Shown: piece by piece, positions 19,101 through 28,200 of the stretch
Position numbering within the stretch: the first letter of the stretch is position 1
Layout of the letters: each line of letters opens with the position of its first letter
NCBI GenBank assembly: GCA_938029725.1
Contig: CALHGE010000034.1
Coordinates: forward strand, 1 to 56,559
DNA: 56,559 bases
Direction of reading: 5' to 3'
From: an uncultured Flavobacteriaceae bacterium
GTDB lineage: Bacteria > Bacteroidota > Bacteroidia > Flavobacteriales > Flavobacteriaceae
Made by a program: the position numbers and the translations under genes
The notes under the pieces: generated by a model
The model's database searches: none
What the model saw: the letters and a program-made list of their open reading frames with translations, nothing else
What the model was told of the DNA's origin: nothing

Positions 19101-22100
19101 TGCCTGTCGGCTAACAAGCCTCCGAAATAATGGATTTTGTTACCATTCGTTGTCGATGCTCCCGAAGCGATTGCATTGGGCAAATCAGGGCCCGCGCTCC
19201 AAGTATCTGTTATCGTATTATAAATTTGTACTGCAGTAACTGCAGGCCCAGGGTTGGCATCGTCTCCAGTGAAACCGCCGATAATCCAAATGTCACTACC
19301 AACCACTGCACTACCCATATGGGTCACCGGTATTGGCATGGGCGTACCATAAACCCAAGTATCGTTTAGGGTGTCGTAGATCTCAACTTGTTCGGCAACT
19401 AGAATACCTGGAAGCCAGCCCCCAAGAATGTAAAGTTTATCGCCTACCTTTTCGCTTCTTGTCTCAAAACGACCCAGATTAGAATCAGCTATGTCATTCC
19501 AAGCGCAGCTCACAGCTGTAGACAAATTAATTTGTAAGCTTGAGCTTGCTCCATATTCAATAGTCAAAACAGCATTTCTACCGCCGCCTGTGCCGGTATC
19601 TTGAATACCAAAAGAATTTATCGAATTTGCTTTTAGCAAAATATTTGATATTATACTAGTGGTCATCATAAAATCTGAAGCGTCAGAACCTGTGATAGTG
19701 AATGAACGAACCCATATACCAGTATCACCTTCTGATACCTCTAAAGAAATATCTTTAACCGTATTATCTTGAAAAACCAAATTGCTTGGCGCTGAAAGAC
19801 CACTTAAAGTAACAGCTGACCCAATAGGGTTATCGCTGCCATAATACTCCATATTTTTTTGAATACCTCCACCATAATTTGGTGATCCCGCAATGGCATG
19901 GATACCGTTACCTGAAACAATTGCTTGGTGACCATGTCGCGCAAAATTCATATCGTCAAAACGAGACCAGAGGCCTGTACTTGGATCAAATTCCTCTGCG
20001 ACTTTCAGGGCACCCGTGGTCAGTACACCGTCAACTGTTTCTTGGTAGACTTCGCCTCCGATTATTACAATTTTAGCATTGAAATTTACCGAAGCAGCAC
20101 CGGCTCTAGGTGTCGGTATATTTTGATTGGTTGGCCGGGTAGACCATTGTGCCGTAGAAAAATTATAAACGTCAACTTCAGCAACCAGAGGCTTACCAAG
20201 TTCCGCTGCTGTCTGAGTGGCATCAGTAGGGGCACCAGACTGACGGCCACCTATAGCGAACAATTCATTACCGACCAAAACCGCATGAAAATGATCTCGA
20301 GCTCTTGGAGCATCTGTTAAAGCGGTCCAAATACCTGTAGCAGGGTCAAACTCATCGAACCAACTTACATAGCCTCCTGCATGGCCATTGGTATTTCCAC
20401 CAACAACATAAAATTTATTATTATAAACGAGGGCACCAGCAGCACCACGAACTCTTCCTGACGGAATTTCTGGTCCTTGCGCCCATTCATCAGCCAAGGG
20501 ATTATAAACCCATATATGATTATCGACAATATCATTCGGATAATTATTTCCATCGACTGCACCGATTACCCATAGTAAGCCTTGGTATTCGAGAGCTTGA
20601 AAATGACTGAACGTTTTTGGAGCCGAACCAAGCGCCGTCCATGTATCAGAAGTATAATCATAACGCTCTACCAAATCACTTTCTCTTCCTCCTAATAAGT
20701 AAAACTGATTGCCTACTTGTACAAAGTTACATTCGTGACGACCTGTGTAATTTTGATTTTCATCTTTATCGGTCCATGTATTTTGCGATACATCTGGTTC
20801 AAGTTGCAGCCATCTAGTACTCTTTGAAAAATTTATAATTCCATCGATTCCTCCGCCTGAAACAATCAATCTATTATTAAAAATTTTTGCCGATGGTGCC
20901 AACAACTTTTCTGGCATTTTACAAATTTCAGTCCATGTATTCGTTTGCGGATCATACTGCGTTACTTCATCGAAGAATTGATTTACCTGACGGCCACCTA
21001 CGATAATAATTTTTCCATTATAAACCGAGGTGCCTGGCTCAAAATGCGAGCGTTCAAAAGGCAAATCCGCTAGTGGTGTCCATTGGTTTGTTGCTGCATC
21101 ATAAGCATGTAAGAGTTTTGTGTCTTGTACGAACCCGTCATGCCCAAACTGACCTCCAATAGCATAAATTATGCCTTCAATTGAAACACCGCTCAAATGA
21201 TTTCGAGGGTTGGGCAGTGGCGCAGCTGTGCTCCATCCAACATTGCTATTGGCCAAATCTAAAACATAGTGATTTCCGGTATTGGTTTGGCGGTCAGCTT
21301 CTAAACCTCCAAAAAAATGTAATTTATTAGCATTAAGTGTCAAGGCTCCTCCTGCTGCAACTGAAGGCAAGCTCGGTCCGGTTCTCCAGGTATTGGTAAG
21401 CGTATTATAGATCTGAACAATATTGGTAGCAGGGCCAGGGTCATTGCCGACAAAACCTCCAACTGACCATATCTCTTCTCCTACGACGGCTCCTCCCATA
21501 TGAGTTACAGGCGTTGGTATTGGTGCACCAATACTCCAAGTATCTGTAGTAGTATCGTAAATCTCATTCTCAGCAGAAATAGACAAGAAAGGCACACCTT
21601 TCTCAAACCCTCCAATAACATATAGTTTATCTCCTACGGCTTGGCTTAGCGTTTCAAAACGACCCAAACTTGAATCTGACAACTCATTCCAAGTACAAGA
21701 AGTTAGTGCTGCTACCGTCCAGGTAAAATCGATATTCACCGTGCTTGAATTCGGCTTCGCTACGCTCACAGATACCTGGTGCACACCATCATTGTTAAGC
21801 CCTCCAGTTAAAGCACTATTTTCAATAGTACCGTAAATCAAGCCATTGGTTGGCTCCACTAAGATTCCTGCCGGTTGACCAGATATGCTATAGCTGAAAT
21901 TTGAGTTTGAATCTCCTCCTGAGGCTGCAATACCGAGGTTTCCGATAAGTGCCCCCACTTGATCTGTTTGATCCGCAATCGGTTCTACGGTTATTGGTGA
22001 GAATTGACCACCCGTTAAAATTTCTATTGCTGAAATTTTAGGCTGATCAACGCCATCGATTCCTAAAGCATCGAATTCTAAATTTATTTCCCCATCACTT

Positions 22101-25100
22101 ATACTAATTTCAAAAGTTTTCACCACTGGGGTTTCTGAACCTACATCGGCGATGATGTCATAGTCATTTAGTATAATATTTCCTTCTAACGACACATCAA
22201 AAACACGACTACCAACTCCACCTGCACCGCCTCCAGTAGCACCGAAGTAAATATCTGCAAAATGTAATTTTACCACATAATTTCCATCGCTTACCGGAAT
22301 TGCATAGGCAAACTGAGCCGTTGGAGAACTACGTTCTGTTTGATAAAGCTCAGGCACAAGTGCGCTTGTATTATTAAAAACTGCCCCACCTGAAAAATAA
22401 TCATCTGTTTGGTAAGCTAGCGCTTCATAAACCACGAGTGGCCCTCCAGAATTGATAAAAACTGAAAAATCATTAGTATCTAAAATATCGACAGCCAGTT
22501 CGGCTGTGTGGGTCAATCCTTCTTCATCGCTTACTGTTAAACTAGCGCTATAACTGCCTATCGTCGCGTAGCTATGCTCAGGGTTTTGCGCTATTGATGT
22601 GTTTCCATCACCGAAATCCCATACATAACTTACGATGCCTTTATCATCGGTAGAATTCGATCCTGTAAAGCTTATTTCCAAGGGGGCATCAGGCGTGAGT
22701 GTTGAAGCCTCTGCTATCGCAAAGGGTGCTTCGTTGACTGTAATACCAACAATTTCTATGGCAGCAATTTTAGGCTGATCGACGCCTCCAACGCTTGATA
22801 ATGCAGAGAAATTTATATTTAAAATGCCGTCGCTAACAGCGACTGGAAACATTTTTAAAACGGGCGTGTCAGCACCAACATCTGCATAAATATCATAATC
22901 ATTGAGCACTAATGCCTCTTCAATGCTTACATCAAAAATACGTTTTCCAATGCCTCCTATTCCACCCCCATTGGCACCCCAATAAATTTCAGCAAAATGG
23001 AGTATGACCGTATAGTTACCATTTGCTAGCGGAAAATCATATTGAAATATTTTGCTACTCGAGCTTCTTTCCGTTTGGTACAAAGCTGGCACTAGCGCAT
23101 TGGAGTTTTCAAATAGCGCACCCCCTGTAAATGATTGATCTGCTAAAAAAGATGCTTCATTATAAACAATAGAGGCCCCGCCTGCATTTACACGCAATGC
23201 GAAATCCGTATTATTTTGCGAGACCTTGAGGAAATCCCAAGTTCCTTCTAGTTCAACACCCGAAGTATTGGAGGTTCCAATAAGACCTACCGCTAAATCT
23301 TGATTCATTTGCTGTATAGCCCCTAAAATGCTTCCTTCTGCTTGTACTGTGCCAATGGCATTTCTACTGCCCCCATCAAAGGAATATTCCAAATCTACCT
23401 GCCCACTAATAGGGTCTACTACAAAATAGAAGAGCATGCTACTATTGGGTCTGTTTGCAATTGGTATACTAACATTTAAAGGTGTCTGAACTACGTCGTC
23501 AATCTCTTGTAAAGCAGTTATTCCTGCAGTTGTCAGCACAATTTTGATATAGTTGCTTTGGCTACCATCACCTATGAAATAACCTAACTCTCCTCCTACG
23601 GCAGCTGTATTGCCATAGATGCGCAAGGGGCCAGTTAAGCCTATAAGATTTCCAGTGACTGTAAACTGACCTGTACTGGTGCTGGTTTGAACGCCATACT
23701 GGTATCCTTTTTCTTGAGAATTTACACTCCCTAAAGCTGTACCTGAAGTCATATGTGAAGTCATAAGACCTGCTGCACCTCCTAAAACATCATTGGGATT
23801 TGGGTCATTAGGATCATCTTTTCTATCGATCCAATCAAGCCAACTAGCTTCTACATCTCCATTATTCATTAGCCCCGTCATACCTAAACCAAAAATACCT
23901 CCAAGGCCTTGTTGGTCATTAAAAAGATCATTATTCACTGGCAGTAAAAACGCGTCACTTCCTGAGGTATTTGGATTACCCAATTGAAAAGGATCTTCGA
24001 AATCTAAGATACCATCAGCATCATCATCGACATCATTACGGTCAGAAATAAGAGTTCCACCTACTGATTTATCGAAATCCTCTGGTTGCGACCCGGCATT
24101 ACAAGGGTCAGATCCATTGTCTTCTTCATCTTGGTTGGTATAACCGTCATTGTCGTAATCTGCACTAGCATCATAACCAACTTGTTCTGGATGTATACAG
24201 AGCACAGCATCACTTGGCTCAAAAACTACAATTTTACCATTCAAGGTACCGGCCCAAATTGTGCCCGGAAATATATCAGAATCACTATTACAGGTAATAC
24301 CCAAAGCATTTCCTCCAATACCTGATAAAAAGCTCTGATTTAAATTTTGAAGATCTCCATCTATAGTTAATTGTACTCTTCGAATATTACCGCCACTATG
24401 GCCCGCTAGAAGGTCACCCTGCATCACTCCGTCAAAATTGCTGGCCGTATATTCATCTATGCCGTTTGTATTGGTTCCCCAAATAGCAATGGGCTCATCA
24501 TTTGGCCCATCTGGGTTTAAAGTTCCAGGTCCTCGCCAATCACCTTCAATACTATTGGCTACAGCAACAGGTGGCCAATTCGCCGGTAGACCGATAGTAG
24601 AATCAGTGGTATAGCCAGCTCCTTTTGAACCATCAGGATCATAAATTAAAGTTCTAAATTCAGCGCCTATATTTCCACTGAGCGCCGAGGCGGTATAGAG
24701 CCCCGCTCCAAAAGGGTTTGCTCTTGTTGGATTTGGATGCCCACCGTAAAAACTACCGGGCACGTAATTTTGAAGATTCGTAGTTACCAATTCTAAATGA
24801 TCAAGATTGTCAACCATTTCATTGCCTGACATGGACTGACTACCAGGTTCATTTGGGTCATAATTATTTGTAACCGAGCCTCCACCTTCATTTACAGGAA
24901 AACCACCCCATCCGCCATTCGCGCCATTATCGGTAACATAAAGTGCATTATTTTCAGTAACCACGAGGTCATAGGCATTTCTATAGCCCGGGGAAAAAAT
25001 CTGAACTGGACCTCCAGAAACGATCATGGCTTGATTGAGCCCATCGTTACCTCCAAAAGGGTCGTTTACATCTACCCCATCATAATCAGCATGGTCAGAA

Positions 25101-25888
25101 TCTACAATACCATTGGTATTTGCTCTGGTTGGATCGTCAAGAGTAGGAAGGTCATAGATATAGCTTCTGCCGTTATCTGACAAAACAGGCAAGGCATTTA
25201 TAGCATCAAGATCTATTGATAAGACAGCACCCGAAAGAGCATACTCATTGGTATAGACAAAGTTAGTTGAAGGGCCACCTGCATTGGTAAACCCACCCGT
25301 AGCCAAAATGAGATAATCCGTACCGTTAATTGAAGTAAATTCTAGTCCGTTGGTGGCGTGATTTTCTTCTGACCTTGGTAAACCCCTCACTAAATCGACA
25401 ACGTCCCATAAAGCCCCATTCCAAGTAAAGCGGGTGATGACTCCTGAATTGGTATCAAGATTGACATCGCCGTTACCTCCGCCAGAACCGGCTCCGATGC
25501 GCACATCACTAGAAGAGACATAAACTACTGGATTCCAGTCAGTTCCTGTAATCGTTAAGCCAGTAACCTGTCTATTTATTGCCGTATGGAGTGTACCATC
25601 GTCATTATGGTCTTGTATGGTTGTAATACCATCTAGTGTTTCAATGCTACTTACTTCGTAATCGATTTCACTATTTCTTTGAACCGTAATTGCCTTTATT
25701 GCGCCGCTTGGATACTCAGCAGCATACAAACGCCCATCAGGCCCGTACATCAAAGAAGTTAGGCCAAAATTAAAATTCACCCCATTCAATTCGCTTTGTG
25801 TGAAGCTAGGTGTTTGCGCCTGTAAAAGAGTTAGTTTGAAAAGAAATAACACTACGAATTGTAGCGCGATCAAGGTGAATTTTTGCAT
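16172..25888 (-). CDS. Giant T9SS-secreted multidomain protein: propeller, malectin, PKD, Kelch and lectin-like repeats
   Basis: 3238 residues with an N-terminal signal peptide (cleavage probably after LLQAQ) and a C-terminal type IX sorting domain (from about 3155, LYPNPASDF ... KVVLEN). Approximate order: sugar-dehydrogenase-like beta-propeller (30-560, RGLPRSEENHATNGLEF); calcium-binding Asp-rich repeats (575-635); lectin-like module (640-890); malectin (895-1045); PKD (1050-1136); malectin (1143-1293); putative-Ig (1300-1391); Kelch propeller (1396-1700); second Kelch block (1706-2016); Ig-like (2020-2123); third Kelch block (2128-2427); putative-Ig (2436-2530); and a three-copy module of 221 residues. 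The N-terminal 890 residues are paralogous to the 3051-residue protein at 44793-53948. The likely role is surface or extracellular carbohydrate binding; propeller catalysis is unproven. Confidence 0.88.
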   Translation of the reverse strand: MQKFTLIALQFVVLFLFKLTLLQAQTPSFTQSELNGVNFNFGLTSLMYGPDGRLYAAEYPSGAIKAITVQRNSEIDYEVSSIETLDGITTIQDHNDDGTLHTAINRQVTGLTITGTDWNPVVYVSSSDVRIGAGSGGGNGDVNLDTNSGVITRFTWNGALWDVVDLVRGLPRSEENHATNGLEFTSINGTDYLILATGGFTNAGGPSTNFVYTNEYALSGAVLSIDLDAINALPVLSDNGRSYIYDLPTLDDPTRANTNGIVDSDHADYDGVDVNDPFGGNDGLNQAMIVSGGPVQIFSPGYRNAYDLVVTENNALYVTDNGANGGWGGFPVNEGGGSVTNNYDPNEPGSQSMSGNEMVDNLDHLELVTTNLQNYVPGSFYGGHPNPTRANPFGAGLYTASALSGNIGAEFRTLIYDPDGSKGAGYTTDSTIGLPANWPPVAVANSIEGDWRGPGTLNPDGPNDEPIAIWGTNTNGIDEYTASNFDGVMQGDLLAGHSGGNIRRVQLTIDGDLQNLNQSFLSGIGGNALGITCNSDSDIFPGTIWAGTLNGKIVVFEPSDAVLCIHPEQVGYDASADYDNDGYTNQDEEDNGSDPCNAGSQPEDFDKSVGGTLISDRNDVDDDADGILDFEDPFQLGNPNTSGSDAFLLPVNNDLFNDQQGLGGIFGLGMTGLMNNGDVEASWLDWIDRKDDPNDPNPNDVLGGAAGLMTSHMTSGTALGSVNSQEKGYQYGVQTSTSTGQFTVTGNLIGLTGPLRIYGNTAAVGGELGYFIGDGSQSNYIKIVLTTAGITALQEIDDVVQTPLNVSIPIANRPNSSMLFYFVVDPISGQVDLEYSFDGGSRNAIGTVQAEGSILGAIQQMNQDLAVGLIGTSNTSGVELEGTWDFLKVSQNNTDFALRVNAGGASIVYNEASFLADQSFTGGALFENSNALVPALYQTERSSSSKIFQYDFPLANGNYTVILHFAEIYWGANGGGIGGIGKRIFDVSIEEALVLNDYDIYADVGADTPVLKMFPVAVSDGILNINFSALSSVGGVDQPKIAAIEIVGITVNEAPFAIAEASTLTPDAPLEISFTGSNSTDDKGIVSYVWDFGDGNTSIAQNPEHSYATIGSYSASLTVSDEEGLTHTAELAVDILDTNDFSVFINSGGPLVVYEALAYQTDDYFSGGAVFNNTSALVPELYQTERSSPTAQFAYAIPVSDGNYVVKLHFADIYFGATGGGAGGVGSRVFDVSLEGNIILNDYDIIADVGSETPVVKTFEISISDGEINLEFDALGIDGVDQPKISAIEILTGGQFSPITVEPIADQTDQVGALIGNLGIAASGGDSNSNFSYSISGQPAGILVEPTNGLIYGTIENSALTGGLNNDGVHQVSVSVAKPNSSTVNIDFTWTVAALTSCTWNELSDSSLGRFETLSQAVGDKLYVIGGFEKGVPFLSISAENEIYDTTTDTWSIGAPIPTPVTHMGGAVVGEEIWSVGGFVGNDPGPATNIVQIYNTLTNTWRTGPSLPSVAAGGALTLNANKLHFFGGLEADRQTNTGNHYVLDLANSNVGWSTAAPLPNPRNHLSGVSIEGIIYAIGGQFGHDGFVQDTKLLHAYDAATNQWTPLADLPFERSHFEPGTSVYNGKIIIVGGRQVNQFFDEVTQYDPQTNTWTEICKMPEKLLAPSAKIFNNRLIVSGGGIDGIINFSKSTRWLQLEPDVSQNTWTDKDENQNYTGRHECNFVQVGNQFYLLGGRESDLVERYDYTSDTWTALGSAPKTFSHFQALEYQGLLWVIGAVDGNNYPNDIVDNHIWVYNPLADEWAQGPEIPSGRVRGAAGALVYNNKFYVVGGNTNGHAGGYVSWFDEFDPATGIWTALTDAPRARDHFHAVLVGNELFAIGGRQSGAPTDATQTAAELGKPLVAEVDVYNFSTAQWSTRPTNQNIPTPRAGAASVNFNAKIVIIGGEVYQETVDGVLTTGALKVAEEFDPSTGLWSRFDDMNFARHGHQAIVSGNGIHAIAGSPNYGGGIQKNMEYYGSDNPIGSAVTLSGLSAPSNLVFQDNTVKDISLEVSEGDTGIWVRSFTITGSDASDFMMTTSIISNILLKANSINSFGIQDTGTGGGRNAVLTIEYGASSSLQINLSTAVSCAWNDIADSNLGRFETRSEKVGDKLYILGGWLPGILVAEQVEIYDTLNDTWVYGTPMPIPVTHMGSAVVGSDIWIIGGFTGDDANPGPAVTAVQIYNTITDTWSAGPDLPNAIASGASTTNGNKIHYFGGLLADRQTDTGDHYVLDLANIEAGWVTATPLPNPRNHHSAESVNGVVYAIGGQFGHDTSTQDTKLLHGYDPATDQWTKLSDLPEERSHFEPGTSVHNGDILIVGGRKGSSFFNEITQYDPQLNVWTELCVLPENLMAPVAHPFGDRLIVSSGGVNGTSNLTLATRWLQLATKESYLPITVDPIVNQFNLEAEDIISIPLTANNGNPYDIYTFEISGQPSGISIDAVNGTISGTIGQNAASAGVNNDGIYTVTITANKLDSQGATLQFEWTVTEATTGLIWFEDFENLPNGATSDNGDTAWAAVRDAGRFEVSNGSFLTNGNSASPGVWTSEVIAVSGTISISVDVDDADNRKEPADFVNAYYVLDGGPQVLFGSVSDDISAQTLTVSGLSGATVQIIITADVSTTNEFYTIDNISVFGESIAITEYDLIVNKGSGDGSYEVGASVNISADVAPSGQEFDIWTGDVSGIFDVNTPSTTMAIPASNTAVTATYRDIPTVGVVWLEDFEDLSNGATSDTGATAWTSFRDSGTFEVSNGSFLTNGNSSAPGVWTSEVIPINGTISIAVDVDDADNNKEPADFVKAYYILDGGPQVLFGSVNDDISAQTFTVSGLSGSTLQIIIASDVSTTTEFYTIDNITVFGSPTGITEYDLTVDNGNGDGAYEAGTVVNISADAAPEGQEFDIWTGDISGVSDVNSAATTITMQASNTLLTANYSDIQTGGIVWFEDFEDLSNGATSDTGATAWTSIRDAGTFEVSNGIFLTSGNSASPGEWTSEIIPISGTITLSVDVDDADNRKEPADFVNAYYVLDGGPQVLFGSVNDDISAQTFTVSGLLGTTVQIIIASDVSTTNEFYTIDNIRVFDEGSSARSSNTRFDSNTNEALGNESSTSSAIQNAEDQIDATYLYPNPASDFIGLRLSNAAKEVLYMGLYDLAGKLVVSFDKSEIVVTRDGVELPIQNVRNGIYVVQIHIENSETLYLKVVLEN
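16545..18290 (-). repeat. Tandem intragenic repeat, 663-base period, about 2.6 copies
   Basis: The shared string GATCCAAACAATACCTGAGG begins at about 18000, 17337 and 16674, exactly 663 bases (221 codons) apart; the last copy differs little. Each full unit encodes a lectin-like module (WFEDFE ... ATSDTGATAW ... DVDDADN ... YYVLDGGPQVLFGSV) followed by a Gly-rich spacer (EYDL ... GDG ... ISADVAP ... WTGD). The third copy lacks the spacer and leads into the sorting domain. The high DNA similarity implies recent duplication or gene conversion. Confidence 0.9.
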
Positions 25889-26092
25889 TATTCTATAGTC
25901 TTATGCCTAATTGGCATTGGTTTGAAAAAGTAAAAATTCTTTTTTGGGGGAAAGATATCAGCCTACTAAATTATGCATTTATCGCTTTGGCTACGAATTG
26001 TAGTACATTTCTTCGGTTAAAATGCCATACTTATCGGTGAATGACGAAGTCGGACTAGGAACGGATACAAATGCCCTATAGGTGGGCTTATT
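25889..26092. promoter_or_regulatory. Region upstream of the 3238-residue protein gene
   Basis: 204 non-coding bases between the phosphopantetheinyl transferase stop and the giant gene start, both on the minus strand. No terminator hairpin is obvious after the transferase. The giant-gene promoter must lie here, though no clear -7/-33 pair was found. ACATTTCTTCGGTTA at 26005-26019 and TGCATTTATCG near 25974-25984 resemble sequences upstream of the other two large T9SS genes. Confidence 0.3.
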
Positions 26093-26827
26093 TTAATTTA
26101 AATGAGGGCTTTTAGTACGGTCCCAATTAAAATAATTGATGGTTGCAAATTTATTTCTCACAGCCAGCGCTCCTATATAGCTATCACCTGGAAGAAATGA
26201 AAATAGACGCCAATTTTCTTTCTCAGCACTATCCCAATGGGTTTCTAATAAAGAGGCCTCATAATCGGTATTCAAGGATACCGTAAACTTGTTTAGTGGA
26301 AAAGAGAGTCCGCTACCCTCTGCTTTGATGAATGATTCTTTGCGGGTCCAGCAGCGGTAAAAAGCTTTTACCTGTTCTTCTTTCGGTTGTTTTTCTAGGG
26401 CTATAATTTCGTTCTTAGAGAAGAAATTTTGAGCGAGTTCTAAAACATCAAAATTAGTTTTGATCTTTTCAATGTCTATGCCTACTTCTGTTTCATGACA
26501 GAAAGCGAATGCTGCCAAGTCTCCTGAATGAGACACGTTGAATTTTAATTGACTCTCCATAGCCAATAATGGTTTTCCAAAAGAAGTGTATTTGAATGCG
26601 ATCTCTTTTACTTCTACTTTCAAATAACTTGCTAGAAGTAATCGTAAAATTCCGCGTGTTATGATATAACAGTCTTCGTCTTTTTTAAATTTAAATCTAC
26701 TCGCCTTTTGCTGTTCATCTTTTGAAAGTAAGGCACTATATTTCGTAATTTTGTCTCGGTTGTAATCAAAATTACAATGCCAAATATGGATTGTTTTTTC
26801 AGGAAGGACTCGAGGCTTCAATTCCAT
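26093..26827 (-). CDS. Sfp-type 4'-phosphopantetheinyl transferase
   Basis: Transfers the phosphopantetheine arm of coenzyme A to the conserved serine of carrier domains, activating NRPS and ACP proteins. The 244-residue protein has the three Sfp-family signatures: FNVSHSGD at 96-103, VGIDIE at 115-120 with the magnesium ligands, and WTRKESFIKAEG at 160-171. The length is that of broad-specificity Sfp enzymes, not AcpS. It is the last gene of the left NRPS arm, 12 bases after the glycosyltransferase. It most likely serves the carrier domains at 28201-32250, 33882-34109 and 34127-38263. Confidence 0.95.
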   Translation of the reverse strand: MELKPRVLPEKTIHIWHCNFDYNRDKITKYSALLSKDEQQKASRFKFKKDEDCYIITRGILRLLLASYLKVEVKEIAFKYTSFGKPLLAMESQLKFNVSHSGDLAAFAFCHETEVGIDIEKIKTNFDVLELAQNFFSKNEIIALEKQPKEEQVKAFYRCWTRKESFIKAEGSGLSFPLNKFTVSLNTDYEASLLETHWDSAEKENWRLFSFLPGDSYIGALAVRNKFATINYFNWDRTKSPHLN

Positions 26828-26839
26828 ATTGGATATTAA

Positions 26840-28165
26840 TTATAATAACGGTGTTAGTTCTCGATCTTGGTAGGACTTATAAACCGTGTTCATTTCAATC
26901 ATTTTTGACTTGAACGAAGGTTCATTTAAAATACGATATATATTTTTATTAATTGTTTTACTATCATCAATATCTTTATCTCCACGAATACCTAAACCGT
27001 GGTAAGCAACTCGTGCAGCATTGCCATTTTGATCAAAATACTTACCTGAATAAGCTAACATAGGTACTGCGAAATGTATGCACTCGTTAATGCTATTTAT
27101 ACCGGCGTGATTGATGCTACAATCAGCATGTGCTAAAACTTTTAATTGCGGTAGCCAACTAAACAAAAATACATTTGAAGGAACTGGCTCCAATTCATCT
27201 TGCTTTAGCTTAGCTCCTAAAGACATTACTAAAAACCAATCTTTCTCATTTTTGACCGCGCTAATGACATTTTTCAAAAAAGTCATATCACCTTTCACAA
27301 AGCTACTGACCGAGCAATAAATCAACTTTTTATTTAAACATTTTTTTTCTTCTAGAATTGCACTTATTTTATAATTCAAAGTATTTTCAATTTTAACATC
27401 TACTCTTTTTTCGTACACCATTGGCCCCACATATGTTAAGTTCTTTGCTGGGGTATGTGGAAATTCCATTTCTTGCATGGCCATTGTTAATATTGGAAGT
27501 TTGGTGAAACTGTATAAAGGGGGAAGAGTGCTTACCCTCATATTGCTTCTTGGAAAACCATTCTCTATGGCATATTTTCGAAAAACTTCTCTTCGGTAAT
27601 TATTGAACTTTAATTTATTAATATAAAGTCTAATGTAAACCAGCCCCCTCAGTTTAACCCAATTTAATACAATTCCAAGCTTAGTTCCTCTAAAGCCAAC
27701 TCCTGGTATTATAGTCGAACGTAGCGATGGTAGGTTGATGCTGGTTTTATCTGAAAACCAGGTATGAAAAAGTACAACAGGAATTTTTGCAGCGATAGCA
27801 GCAAAAATTAAATCGTGTAATTCGACATCTGCTAATACCTTATCAGGCATAAGTTTTGTAATAATGTTTTTATACTCCTCCAGATGTAATATTCGTTTTC
27901 CGTACGTATAATGATTGTTTAAATTTTTGAAATAGTATTTACATTTCGCAGACCAAGTACTTAGCGCCTCACGTTTTGGATCTTCAAAATAAAAATTAAT
28001 TTCCGGTATTTCAACAAAAGAAAAACCCTGGTTTTTAATCTTTTCCGATATCAATTTTGAGCAAAGACAGGTTACAGTATGCCCTTCTTTTTCCAATCTT
28101 GAAATTAATTCAAATGTGGAATGAAGCCGACCTAAGAGGTAGGGTACCGCTACTGCTATATGCAT
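26840..28165 (-). CDS. GT1/UGT-like glycosyltransferase
   Basis: A 441-residue GT-B enzyme of the MGT/UGT type. The N terminus (HIAVAVPYLLGRLHSTFELISRLEKEGH) is the acceptor-side Rossmann opening of family GT1. The C-terminal half has FSWLPQLKVLAHAD (335-348) followed by the donor-binding NHAG at 352-355 and ECIHFAVPMLAY, the bacterial equivalent of the plant PSPG box. No membrane segment is seen. Relatives glycosylate antibiotics, lipids or sterols, either as a biosynthetic step or for self-protection. Its place in the NRPS operon, 35 bases after the TE-containing gene and 12 before the phosphopantetheinyl transferase, suggests it decorates the peptide product. Donor sugar unknown. Confidence 0.88.
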   Translation of the reverse strand: MHIAVAVPYLLGRLHSTFELISRLEKEGHTVTCLCSKLISEKIKNQGFSFVEIPEINFYFEDPKREALSTWSAKCKYYFKNLNNHYTYGKRILHLEEYKNIITKLMPDKVLADVELHDLIFAAIAAKIPVVLFHTWFSDKTSINLPSLRSTIIPGVGFRGTKLGIVLNWVKLRGLVYIRLYINKLKFNNYRREVFRKYAIENGFPRSNMRVSTLPPLYSFTKLPILTMAMQEMEFPHTPAKNLTYVGPMVYEKRVDVKIENTLNYKISAILEEKKCLNKKLIYCSVSSFVKGDMTFLKNVISAVKNEKDWFLVMSLGAKLKQDELEPVPSNVFLFSWLPQLKVLAHADCSINHAGINSINECIHFAVPMLAYSGKYFDQNGNAARVAYHGLGIRGDKDIDDSKTINKNIYRILNEPSFKSKMIEMNTVYKSYQDRELTPLL

Positions 28166-28200
28166 ATTACTTGATTAGTGATTTTTTATTATGACTAAAT

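Noticed and set aside
19925..20320. Plus-strand open frame of 131 codons inside the 3238-residue gene
   Set aside because: Opposite a Kelch block with typical repeat motifs; many similar antisense frames occur in both giant genes.
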